Assembly (NCBI GenBank): GCA_900208305.1
Contig: OAPG01000009.1
Span: 310,001-374,000 of the forward strand
Source: Melanopsichium pennsylvanicum
Taxonomy: Eukaryota > Basidiomycota > Ustilaginomycetes > Ustilaginales
Length of the DNA stretch: 64,000 bases
Direction: 5' to 3'
Position 1 is the first letter of the stretch, and every line of letters begins with the position of its first letter. Below are positions 19,966-29,823 of the stretch, piece after piece. The position numbers and the translations under genes are program-made. Below the pieces are notes generated by a model. The model was not told the origin of the DNA and did not search any database. It saw only the letters and a program-made list of their open reading frames with translations.

Positions 19966-21108
19966 GCGTGCGTGGTGAATGTACTGCAGCTCAAGGGTGC
20001 GTTGCACCCTCTGTAACAGAAGCCATTTGCAAATGAACAACATACCCGATGAATCAAGCTTGACTTTTCCGCTTCGACAATCGTGTGAAGTTTGACAATC
20101 CTTTACAGATACGTTCGACGTGCATGGAATCTGTCCACGATCAGAGTATAGCTAAATTGACCACGTGAATGACTGCGACACAGCTGAACCCACAAGACTG
20201 GATCAAAAGTCTGACGAATAAGCCAAGCGGAGCGCGGTGACGGTCCGGGCAGCAACAAACGAAGAGCCAGAGCAGAACGTCCGATCTGAGCTGGGACTCG
20301 ACCGACCTTGTTTAACGGCCGACGTCACAGTTGTTGATTGAATCGTTAGTGCTCGATGCTATGCATGGTGAATACTACAAATCTATCCTGGCATCCGAAG
20401 CAAGACCAAGACGAGTCCGCGAATCTCTCCTCTGGTTGTGGCAGTAAAATGTATAATTGGTAGCTGTAGAGATTTGTGATTGGCAAGGCAAAGCGCGAAT
20501 TTTCGGCACTGAACCGAATGTTAGAACAATTTCGATCGTGTCAAAAAGCAAAACGGCAAAGATACTGCAGTAACGGCAATTCAAGCACCGAATCAGCCGT
20601 TGAATTAAATTCGGAGTTAGGCATGATTACAACCTTGTATTTGTTCTTTCATAGAAAAAGTGGAAAATGCATTACAACACGAGCTGGCGGTGAGTAATCA
20701 CAAGATATTGTGCGAGTTTCAAGTTGAAAATCCATTTTGGATAGAGGGTGGCGGGCTAAACTAGTTTGAAATCGGTCAAGTGATGGGGAGAGGCGCTCGA
20801 AGCCCGCTGTTGCAGTTGGAGAGAGGACTGATTTGTGTGTGAGTTCGGCTTTTTTTACCGGCATTCTGTGATTGCTCTCATCCAGTCATTATTGTGTAGA
20901 GTCAGGGTGCACCGAGAAGATCCATCTGCTTCCACCCGGTAGCATAGGTCACGCCATTCGTGATTGAGCTCAATCCCATATCCCAATCCATCTTCCAAGC
21001 GCGTCCCTTCGCTTAGCTCCTAAATCATCAATCACATTTCAGAGTCGTCCGACTTTGCTTGGCTTTGCACATTTTTCATTGCTACCACCAGCATCCTTAA
21101 ACACGTTT
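19966..21108. other. Intergenic, 1.14 kb, DBP5 to thioredoxin reductase
   Basis: DBP5 3' flank and the thioredoxin reductase upstream region. There is a CACGTG at about 20163-20168 and otherwise AT-balanced sequence with only short shadow frames. No repeat or RNA gene seen. Confidence 0.5.
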
Positions 21109-22419
21109 ATGAGCCTTGCCCGATCGTCGTTACGCTCGGCTTCGTTCACCTTCCGCAACCTCACCAACTTTGCTAGGAAAGCACCCGGTCTTCCAGTAAG
21201 CTTTCGATCGCAATTCTCCACAAATTCTAGATTTTACAAGCCTTCTTCCAAAAACGACAAGTCTTTGCCGTTCCTCGCCACAACCCCACTCACAGCAGCT
21301 CTTTCTGCCGTCACTATCGACACCACACGCCAGTTCTCTACTTCCTCAGCAATATCAGACAATATGACTGAAGCAAACGGTACCGCCTCCTCCTCTTCGG
21401 GCAACAAGGTCCACAAGGTCGTCATCATCGGCTCGGGTCCCGCCGGTCACACTGCCGCCATCTACTTGGCGCGTGCCAACCTTGAGCCCGTGCTTTTCGA
21501 AGGCATGCTTGCCAACGGCCTTGCCCCTGGTGGACAGCTCACCACTACCACTGATGTCGAAAATTTTCCAGGTTTTCCCGACGGCATCCGTGGCCCCGAG
21601 ATCATGGACAAATTCCGTGCCCAATCCGTCCGCTTCGGTACCGAGATTCACACTGAAACCATCTCCAAGGTCGATCTTTCAAGCCGTCCCTTCAAGTTTT
21701 GGCGCGAGTACGCCGAGGATCAGGCTCCTGAGCTCACAGAGACTTTGATCATTGCTACTGGTGCTAGTGCCAAGCGCATGCACCTCCCTGGTGAGGACAC
21801 CTACTGGCAGTCTGGTATCTCTGCCTGTGCCGTCTGCGACGGCGCTGTACCTATCTTCAGGAACAAGCCCTTGGTGGTGGTCGGAGGTGGTGATAGTGCC
21901 GCAGAGGAGGCCATGTACCTCACCAAGTATGCATCCCATGTCAACGTTCTTGTAAGAAGAGACGAACTCAGGGCTTCCAAAATCATGGCCAAGCGATTGC
22001 TGGCCCACCCCAAAGTGACTGTTCACTTCAACACGGTTCCTACCGAAGCAAAGGGTGACGGCGAGCTTCTCAAGGCGGTGCGTGTCAAGGATACCAAGAC
22101 TGGCGATGAGAAGGACATGGATGCCAACGGATTGTTCTACGCTATCGGTCACCTTCCCGCTACCTCGCTGGTCAAGGGCCAGGTGGAGTGCGATAGCGAC
22201 GGATACATCATCACCACCCCCGGTACCGCTCAGACTTCGGTCAAGGGTGTTTTCGCTGCAGGTGACGTTGCTGACAAGAAGTACAGGCAGGCTATCACCA
22301 GTGCCGGTACTGGATGCATTGCAGCTTTGGAGGCCGAGAGGCTGTTGGCTGAGGAGGAAGTTTTGGATCCCGTTGATGCCGCTGCTGCCAACCACTACAC
22401 TGGTACAGACAAGTCGTAA
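21109..22419 (+). CDS. Thioredoxin reductase (NADPH, low-molecular-weight type) with mitochondrial-type N-terminal extension
   Basis: The product is 436 residues from ATG 21109. The enzyme passes electrons from NADPH through FAD and a Cys pair to thioredoxin. The FAD-binding motif [16 protein letters not shown], the active-site pair C240-A-V-C243, the NADPH motif [12 protein letters not shown], and the C-terminal FAD motif [31 protein letters not shown] are all intact. The first 85 residues are an extension rich in Arg, Ser and Phe and poor in acidic residues, like a mitochondrial presequence, with two R-x-F-S sites (QFSTNS, QFSTSS). A second in-frame ATG at 21364 (Met86) starts [12 protein letters not shown], close to where cytosolic fungal enzymes begin. 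One gene could therefore supply both compartments through alternative starts. The frame is open a little before 21109 but has only TTG there. Confidence 0.95.
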   Translation: MSLARSSLRSASFTFRNLTNFARKAPGLPVSFRSQFSTNSRFYKPSSKNDKSLPFLATTPLTAALSAVTIDTTRQFSTSSAISDNMTEANGTASSSSGNKVHKVVIIGSGPAGHTAAIYLARANLEPVLFEGMLANGLAPGGQLTTTTDVENFPGFPDGIRGPEIMDKFRAQSVRFGTEIHTETISKVDLSSRPFKFWREYAEDQAPELTETLIIATGASAKRMHLPGEDTYWQSGISACAVCDGAVPIFRNKPLVVVGGGDSAAEEAMYLTKYASHVNVLVRRDELRASKIMAKRLLAHPKVTVHFNTVPTEAKGDGELLKAVRVKDTKTGDEKDMDANGLFYAIGHLPATSLVKGQVECDSDGYIITTPGTAQTSVKGVFAAGDVADKKYRQAITSAGTGCIAALEAERLLAEEEVLDPVDAAAANHYTGTDKS

Positions 22420-23407
22420 AAAACATTCAGTTAGCAGCGCATCTCTTATAGAGTACGAGGTCATTCGACGTCGTTCAAAACAGTTGTGCTGCAGTTTTCT
22501 CAGCAGGGCATTCCTGCAAATTAGTTTCTGTTCACATGGGTTCCTTTTCCTGCCCTCCTTATTATCACAATAATGTTACCTCTTGATATGCTTCGGCCTC
22601 TGTTATGACGTTTTTTCTGCTTCAAGCTGAGCAACAGTGCACTGTCAGTCCTCACGAAGAGCGTGCAAAGTGCAGGGTCGCATGAAATGCTGACAGTGGT
22701 AGGCTGCCATCTCAGCGTTTGCGGCGAGTATGTATCTGTGAGTGTGAGTGGAATTTTATGAAGGCAGCCGAAGAGCAGATCACGTGACGCGTCGAAGTGA
22801 CAATGTGGACACAAGAAGAAGCATTTCATCACGTTTTGCGCATTTCATAGCCCAAACCTATCATACTGCGCTTTGACTTTCTGCCTCATACACTACCTCT
22901 CTTGACGCAATTAAAGTCGCTGCTGCTGCTGCTGCTGCTGCTGCTCCTCGCTCCGCCTGATCTGCGTCCTACCACCATCAACCCGTCTGCGCGATACGGC
23001 AGGAAGACCTAATCAATTTTAGCAAGCCTTTATCCGCAATTCAGCAAGCCGCTTGGTCCATCTCATTGTTGCGCTTCAACTACCAACACATACACTCCCT
23101 TTCTCGCGCAGATCAGATCTCAAGCCGCTCCTGTGTCTTCATTACAACTCTCGCGTCCATCGAGCCTTCACCGCAACTCGTACAGTATCGCTGCCAACCG
23201 TGTTTGTGAAGACAGCCCATCCCGAAGCTTTCGTACGCTCCATAGAGTTTGCTTGATACGACAAGCATCCGCAGAGCGCAAATCGCAGAAGAACTAGGAG
23301 TCCATCATCTCAGTCCAAGCGGAAGCTTCTCACAACATCAATCAGGTCGCTCAACCCAACCTTTGCCCAATCAGTAGCTAACGCCTCATCGCGATACCTC
23401 ATCCAAC
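22420..23407. other. Intergenic, 0.99 kb, thioredoxin reductase to RAE1
   Basis: It contains overlapping CACGTG and ACGCGT cores at about 22780-22790 (CACGTGACGCGTC), a CTG/GCT trinucleotide repeat at about 22918-22944, and a long CT/CA-rich leader before RAE1. No coding region is supported. Confidence 0.5.
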
Positions 23408-24607
23408 ATGGCGTTCTTCTCCTCAGCATCGACTCCATCCACCTTCGGAGCGCGTCCAGGCGCGACTACAACCCCAGGCCAGATCAACACCTCGGCAGCA
23501 ACCAAAACCACCGGTGATCAAGACCAGGAAGTGACGCCTCCACCCACTGACACGGTTTCGTGCCTTTGTTTCTCCCCCACTGCAGACTTTCTTGCCGTCG
23601 CCTCGTGGGACAACAATGTGCGTATTTACCAAATCAACAAGACTTCGCCCACTCCAGTCACGCCTTGGCAGCAATACTCGCACGAAGGCCCCGTGTTGGA
23701 CCTATGTTGGAGCACCGATGGCGCCAAGATCTTTTCGGTGGGCGCAGACAAAGTGTGTCGAATGTTTGACATGAACACCAACACCCCCACCGTGGTTGCT
23801 CAACATGATGACACGATCCGTAGTGTGAGGTGGCTCAACGTTGCCGGTGGAGTCTTGCTTACTGCTGGATGGGACAAGCAGTTGAAGATTTGGAAGATTG
23901 ACAATCCAGCTTCGCCTCAAGCTGTACACACGCTCAATTTGCCAGAAAAGTGCCATGCTATGGATCATGTTCAGAACGTCGTAGTGGTAGCTATGGCCGA
24001 ACGAATGGTGCTTGGATTTCGTCTGGAAGAGAGCGGATCCATCACGCCACTGACCGAACAACAGAGTCCGCTCAAGTACCAAACAAGGTCGATGGCAGTA
24101 TTGCCCGATGGCGACGGATATGCACTTGGCGGAGTGGAAGGTCGAGTTGGTGTACAATACTTCCACGATCCACCGGATAAGGATAACAAGGTGAAAAAGT
24201 TTGCATTCAAATGTCATAGACGGGGCAATTCGGATCATCCAGAAGTGCCGAGAAACGAATCGCACCTTTATCCAGTCAACTGTATTTCGTTCAACTGCCA
24301 CGGAACGTTTGCCACCGGTGGTGCGGATGGAAGCATCAACTTTTGGTGCAAGCAGAGTAGAACCAGGTTGAGGACGATGGAAACAAAAGGACCCGCCAAT
24401 GCACCTAAGGAATTGTTCAAGACCAATCCGGCAAAGCAACCCATCACTGCGTTATGCTTTAATCGAGATGCTACCATCTTCGCCTATGCAGTAGGTTACG
24501 ATTGGCATAAAGGTTACCAAGGTGCAGGTCAAAAAGGAACAGAACCCAAAGTGTGGATTCAACCCGTCAATTATGAGGATGTCAAGAAACGTCCTCCTAA
24601 AGCTTGA
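23408..24607 (+). CDS. RAE1: Poly(A)+ RNA export protein RAE1 (Gle2), WD40 propeller
   Basis: The product is 399 residues. Rae1/Gle2 binds the GLEBS motif of Nup98-type nucleoporins and helps mRNA export; it also has spindle roles. A ~40-residue Ser/Thr/Pro/Gly-rich N terminus precedes PPTDTVSCLCFSPTADFLAVASWDNNVRIY (seen as one blade). Further blades follow: HEGPVLDLCWSTDGAKIFSVG, HDDTIRSVRWLN with AGWDKQLKIWK, SMAVLPDGDGYALGGVEGRV, and YPVNCISFNCHGTFATGGADG. The YDWHKGYQGA segment near the C terminus and the final NYEDVKKRPPKA are typical of Rae1 rather than the related Bub3. It is a single exon and converges on the aldehyde dehydrogenase gene. Confidence 0.95.
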   Translation: MAFFSSASTPSTFGARPGATTTPGQINTSAATKTTGDQDQEVTPPPTDTVSCLCFSPTADFLAVASWDNNVRIYQINKTSPTPVTPWQQYSHEGPVLDLCWSTDGAKIFSVGADKVCRMFDMNTNTPTVVAQHDDTIRSVRWLNVAGGVLLTAGWDKQLKIWKIDNPASPQAVHTLNLPEKCHAMDHVQNVVVVAMAERMVLGFRLEESGSITPLTEQQSPLKYQTRSMAVLPDGDGYALGGVEGRVGVQYFHDPPDKDNKVKKFAFKCHRRGNSDHPEVPRNESHLYPVNCISFNCHGTFATGGADGSINFWCKQSRTRLRTMETKGPANAPKELFKTNPAKQPITALCFNRDATIFAYAVGYDWHKGYQGAGQKGTEPKVWIQPVNYEDVKKRPPKA

Positions 24608-25006
24608 TTGGTTTTGAAAGTCGGTGCAAAATGTATGTGTTGTAGCTTTTGGCTTCGAAAACAGTATTCCTTTCTGACAGGTCTGTTTGGGGTGTGTGTA
24701 CGAAGCAGATGTGATTCGCGATGGTGGGGGGGTTTTTTTTTTTTTTTACTGCTGTGTAAGAGATGAAATGGTTGGCTTGCTAAGATCAATGGGCTTGTTT
24801 TTTTTTTCTCTGTGTGCAATTCGTAGTTGCCTGTTCAGTGTGTCATGGCGGGGGTACTCATTTGGCACACAAACATGATCTCACTCAATCAAAGACTTGG
24901 AAGTTTTCAGGTTTGATTGATTCGGAGATTTTTCGGATTTCAAGCCTTAAAAGGTAAGTGAGAGTTGTGATTTTCAAACTTACAGTTACCATAGCTCCTT
25001 AATCGT
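24608..25006. other. Convergent 3' region, RAE1 and aldehyde dehydrogenase
   Basis: About 400 bp with two long T runs (near 24730-24747 and 24799-24808) and GT-rich sequence, consistent with transcript 3' ends on the plus strand. Nothing else seen. Confidence 0.5.
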
Positions 25007-26959
25007 TCAGATGGCGTTGAGAATCAAATCCAAAATCCCGCTTAGCCTTGCAACCATTCCATCCGCATACGCAAACCTCACCAAAGCGTGCACAAATCCC
25101 CAACTCTTTTCAGGTTTCTGCATAGGGTAATCCAGTCTAGGCGGAATGCCAGTTCTAATCCAACTAAAAAATCGATCCCTCGTCACCGCTTTAGCCTGTG
25201 TTAAACCCAACAATCCTTCGGGACCAGCAAAACGTCCATATCCACTCTTCTTCACTCCACCAAATGGTAGACCTTGATTGAGGTACGAAACACCAAAATC
25301 GTTGATGTTGACCATACCCGCTTCAAGTCGATGAGCAATGTAATCACATTGCGAAAGAGTCGAACCAAAAATCGAACTGCCCAAACCATAACGTGTCGAA
25401 TTGGCAATGGTGATGGCGTTATCAAGGTTCTTGGAAGTGAAAGGAATGATGAGAAAGATGGGTGCAAATAATTCTTCGTTTGCAATCGCCATTTTGGGAG
25501 TTACATTGGTGAGGAGTGTAGGGGTGAAGTAATGACCATGTTTCCATAGGGGATGTTGGTATCGTTTTCCACCAAGCACGAGTTTAGCACCATTCTCGAC
25601 AGCTTCGGTGATGAGTTGTTCAAGTCGAGAAAAGCGTGCATCGGTGATCATGGCGCCCATATCCACACGTCGTTGAGATTTTTGACTCTTGTTGTTAACA
25701 GAGGTTCCGAAAGGTGCATCATCCATAAAGCTTCCCAACGACAAAGCTTTGATACGAGGTTCGACGATGCTGACCAATTTATCCGAGATGGAAGAATCGA
25801 CGATAAAACGTTCGATTCCGATACAGTTCTGACCTGCACCTTGGAAACAGCTTCGCATAAACGTCGATGCAAAGTAGTTAAGATCGGCATCCTCGAGAAG
25901 AATGGCTGGATCTTTACCACCCAATTCAAGCGTTACCGGAGTGAGTTCCTTGGTGGCTGCCTTTGCCACGAGCCTACCTATTTGTTCGGAACCGATAAAT
26001 GTGATATGAGCGATGTGTTCACTCTGTGTCAATGCTTCAGCAGCGTCTGGCCAGCATGTTACCAATTGGACCAACTCTGGATCACATCCAGATGCGCTCA
26101 AACATTGGCGAATAGCATGAATAAAATAGGTTGCTGACCAAGCGACGAGTTCGCTTGCTTTGACCACGATCGAATTGCCAGCAAAAATCGAGGCAATGAT
26201 GGGACCGATAACATTATGTGCGGAATAATTCCAACTGACGCAAGCGGCAACCACACCCATAGGTACATGATGTACCTCACATATCTTGTGCATCAATAAC
26301 AAGTTGTTGGGTCGAGTTTCGGTGGCGAGCACTTTCTCGCCTTTGGAGATGGTCCAAGCGAGTTTGGAGCAGGTAGTAAGCAGTTCACCAAACGCGGCAT
26401 CGATGGCAGTTTTCCCAGTATCTCGTGCAGCGACGCGTGCGATGGTCTCTGCATCGTGAACCACCCACTTCTGCATTGTCCTAAGCGCCTTACGCCGTTG
26501 GGCGAATGTCGAAGTAGCCCACTTGACTTGGGCAGCTTTGGCCTTGGAGATCTTATCAGCAATGGTAGCGGGGGTGTCGGCATCGATTTCATCAATGAGA
26601 TAGGCGGTAGCAGGGTCATAGCAGACGATCTTTTCGGGTCGAGCTGAATCTCGAACGTGGGGTTTGTCGAGGATCTTGCCAATCCATCCGGGTTGAACCT
26701 GCACAGGTGCAGGGACGGTGATCGAAACACCCCGTTCAGCGACATGTGAGGAGATGAGAGAAGCAAGACGAGAGATGACAAAGACAATGAAACCGGTGAA
26801 CAGAAGAGATGTAGGTGAGCGAATAGAGCTGGAGCGAAGGGTAGGGAAGAGCTGAAACAGGTAAAGGTCGGTTTGAAGGACAAAGAGCTGGAGCTGGAGC
26901 TGAAGCTTTTCGAGCCAAAGGGACGATGCGCCTGCTGAGGTTGGGATGAAACCCGACAT
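25007..26959 (-). CDS. Membrane-anchored aldehyde dehydrogenase, MSC7-like
   Basis: The product is 650 residues, longer than the usual ~500 because of an N-terminal membrane region. A hydrophobic segment (SLLFTGFIVFVISRLASLI, about residues 52-71) follows a Leu/Gln-rich N terminus. The catalytic domain has VAAKAATKE-type nucleotide contacts, LELGGKDPAILLEDADL with the general-base Glu in its usual place, and the catalytic Cys379 in GAGQNCIGIERF. The C-terminal FGGVKKSGYGRFAGPEGLLG matches the family end. Length and topology resemble yeast Msc7, an ER aldehyde dehydrogenase of unclear substrate. A final hydrophobic helix (VARLSGILDLILNAI) may also touch the membrane. Substrate unknown. Confidence 0.9.
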   Translation of the reverse strand: MSGFIPTSAGASSLWLEKLQLQLQLFVLQTDLYLFQLFPTLRSSSIRSPTSLLFTGFIVFVISRLASLISSHVAERGVSITVPAPVQVQPGWIGKILDKPHVRDSARPEKIVCYDPATAYLIDEIDADTPATIADKISKAKAAQVKWATSTFAQRRKALRTMQKWVVHDAETIARVAARDTGKTAIDAAFGELLTTCSKLAWTISKGEKVLATETRPNNLLLMHKICEVHHVPMGVVAACVSWNYSAHNVIGPIIASIFAGNSIVVKASELVAWSATYFIHAIRQCLSASGCDPELVQLVTCWPDAAEALTQSEHIAHITFIGSEQIGRLVAKAATKELTPVTLELGGKDPAILLEDADLNYFASTFMRSCFQGAGQNCIGIERFIVDSSISDKLVSIVEPRIKALSLGSFMDDAPFGTSVNNKSQKSQRRVDMGAMITDARFSRLEQLITEAVENGAKLVLGGKRYQHPLWKHGHYFTPTLLTNVTPKMAIANEELFAPIFLIIPFTSKNLDNAITIANSTRYGLGSSIFGSTLSQCDYIAHRLEAGMVNINDFGVSYLNQGLPFGGVKKSGYGRFAGPEGLLGLTQAKAVTRDRFFSWIRTGIPPRLDYPMQKPEKSWGFVHALVRFAYADGMVARLSGILDLILNAI

Positions 26960-29823
26960 GGTGACGAGGTTGTATTGTGATGGATGTCGAGAGTGTTAGC
27001 AGGAACGCAATGCAGGATGGTAGTTGCACACTTCTCAGTCTCGGAAGAAGAAAAGAAGAGAAAAAAAAAAGAACAAGTCGGCCACGAGGCATATGGAACT
27101 CACACACGAGCGCCAAGAAGAACCTGGACACAAACACACCGATAGAAGAAAGGAGAGCCACTGCCATGCTGCGAGCTCGGCTAGTTGAAATGTGTGATTG
27201 ACTTTGCAGGGCGCTGTTCAGACTGGTGACTCGCTCTTGCACGTTGTTAGAGCTGTTAGAAGCATGGTGTGACTGCATTCTGTGCAAGGTTTGAACAGTT
27301 TGTATGAGGCAAGCACGGATCCACCCATTTATGCAGGTGGTGTGGTTCAAGCGTGTTTGCTCTTGTTAAGACCCTCTCACGAGCGGTGCACTCTGTTCTA
27401 CTGTATCTACTGCATCATCTTTGTCGTATTGGCCATTTTTGACGCTTCCACGCGCTGCCAAAGTGGGGGAGGCGGGAAACAGCGAGGTGCGTAATTCTGA
27501 GTATTTGTTAGGTCGTAAAAGCCTTACTAAATTGCTGATCAAATTTGATCAAATTGATGAGTCGTTCGTTGGCCGATTGCAATTGCGATTGCGATTGCGA
27601 TTCCGATTGCGATTCCGATTGCGATTCCGATTGCGATTGCGATTCCGATTCCGATGGTGTCAACTTGGCGTTTAAGCATGTCATGGTGGACAGAGGGCGC
27701 TTGATACTGTAGGCAGAACAACTTGAGGGCAGAGGGTTCGCTGCCGAAAGAAAGCTAGTGTTGGACATACTCGTGGCAAGAATCCGGTACGCGAGGCGAG
27801 ACGTTGTGGAATGCTTGGCAGAGTAGTGGCTCTATTAATTGAGCGTTGACTGTCAATGTTTATGGGCAAGACTCGATCTCTGGACTTCCGAGACGACAAC
27901 GTGGCAGATCGGTCAAACATGTCGACAGCTGCTCCCGACTCTAGAGTGAGACAGGCTTTTTGGAAGGCCATATCAAGTAGCGGGCTTGCACCTTGCCAAA
28001 GCATGCCAAACAAGTTGCAACCGGTGGCAAGTCTACCTATACTCTCACAGATTCTCAAACACAGCAGTCGTCAAATCAAGCATGCGAGATAAGACGAGAA
28101 TGCTGACTGCTGTCACCTTAACAGCTGATCGCAGACCGAGCGACGAGGGGGAGTGAGAGGGGAAATCCTTGCATGGCTGCACACTTAGTTTGTGGGCACT
28201 TTTAACCTGCCACTTAGCGCGCGAGTCTTACAGTACAGCAGGTGCGTCGAAAGCGTCTTTGTCGTCGGTAATTCAAAGTCTTGGCAGAATGCTAGCATGC
28301 TGAATGGACTATATAGTGCTAGATTCAGTAGCTTGGGTGTGATGAAAGCTAAACCAAAACCCCATCTTGGGGCCCATCTTGGGAGACAAGTAAGCTCGAC
28401 CACTTTCCGATGTCAAGAGGGGTCGCTTTGATCCGGTCTTGGCGTGCCTCAGCGCAGCCAGTGTTTCAAAGTGACATGTGAATTACTGTATATACCAAGA
28501 CGTATAGTGTACTGGTCATTACAGGACTGAAACTGTAATGTACTTCTCTATGCTCTTTCAGCTTGCTCGCGATACCGAGGAATTTGATTATTTTTGGAAT
28601 CTCGGGCGAAAAAATCTTTACAAGATTTCAAAGTGCGATGGTGTGATGACGGTCAACGGCATCCAATCTGTAAATGGCTGTCAACGGCCGTGTCAAATTC
28701 GGCGGCCAAGCCAGACAGACACACTTAGTCTTTGCCAACCCATGACCGAAACAGACATTTTTTCTCATCTTGCCCCTACGTCACTTATCCAGAGTCTTCA
28801 AGTAGCCTTTGGTTGAGAGTATAAGTTTGCTTGCCGGTCAAATCAGTCAACAACAAGTTGGTGCTTTTTGTGCCTGAAATCGCCTCTTTGCCATACACTG
28901 AGATCCGCCAACACGATAGCTTGACAGTGGGGCTCATATACTAATTTATCTTGAGCAATGTGAGTTCTTATTTGGCCTCAAGTGGATGCAGGTAAGCTTT
29001 GGTCGCTGCAGCTTGCATGCTTGAATCCACCTGGATCTTGTCTGCTTTCACCAAGTTTCTGGTCAAACCACTTCAAGCAACCAGAGTCTCTTGTAGCAGG
29101 TCAACTCTTTTGAGCCAAGCTTTCTTTGTAGAGTGTGCCGTCGTTACAAGCTTCTAGCTAACACCGCGGCCCAATTCTCGTATACTACAGAGTCTCTCTC
29201 TCTCTCAGCATAACTCAAATCCTGTTATCAAGGACAATGAGCGACTTTGATCTGGACCAAAAACCAAAAAGTGATGAACAAATAACAGTCGGCATTCGAG
29301 CTTCAAAGCCCACGCTCACTGACTAAAAGAGCGTTGACCTCGCTTGGCATCACCCAAGTTCTTGGCACGCCCACGCTAACGTTACCTCATGACCAGCTCA
29401 AAATCGTTGTCATCCTTGCCGAAAGCGCACCTGCCCCTCTCGCTCTCCTCGTCCCACCCTTCAGCCCTTTGTTCAAAGAATCTTGACATTCATCCACCAT
29501 ATCAAAACGCCATTTACTTTCCTTTTGCCTTTCGCCCACCTACCAACATATATCAACACGTGCAATCCGCACATGTCCCCAACACCTCCATCTCTTTGGC
29601 TCGAGCGCTCTTTTTCGATACAATGATTGGTTCTCTTCTCAGCTCATAAAGGCTGCTTCCCAATCAGTCGAGCTGTTCAGCAAACAGCGTCACATCAAAG
29701 TTCTGCTAACGTACCAAGGCCTGTCTTCTTGTCGCTCTTCCGCTTCCATTAAGCTCAACGACGAGACTCCTGCCCAGCTATATACCCTCTGGTCCTCCTC
29801 CGTGACATTCTGCACACTACAAC
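26960..29823. other. Large intergenic region (2.9 kb), aldehyde dehydrogenase to PTEN
   Basis: No gene is supported: the open frames are short, unrelated to known families and lack signal peptides. It holds the hexanucleotide repeat at 27574-27655, several TACTGTA-type sites (about 27389, 28484), a short CT microsatellite near 29192-29204, and a CT/CA-rich leader for PTEN from about 29400. I looked for transposon remains between 28.4 and 29.3 kb and saw none I could defend. Confidence 0.5.
27574..27655. repeat. Imperfect hexanucleotide tandem repeat (CGATTG / CGATTC)
   Basis: About 13 tandem units of CGATTG alternating irregularly with CGATTC, so part of it behaves as a 12-bp unit. On the minus strand one frame would read alternating Ser-Gln and Ser-Glu pairs and another Gly-Ile/Ala-Ile, but neither frame belongs to a credible gene. 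Confidence 0.85.

Noticed and set aside
27574..27655. Ser-Glu/Ser-Gln repeat protein on the minus strand
   Set aside because: The frame is only a translated hexanucleotide repeat in a short ORF with no promoter or domain context.
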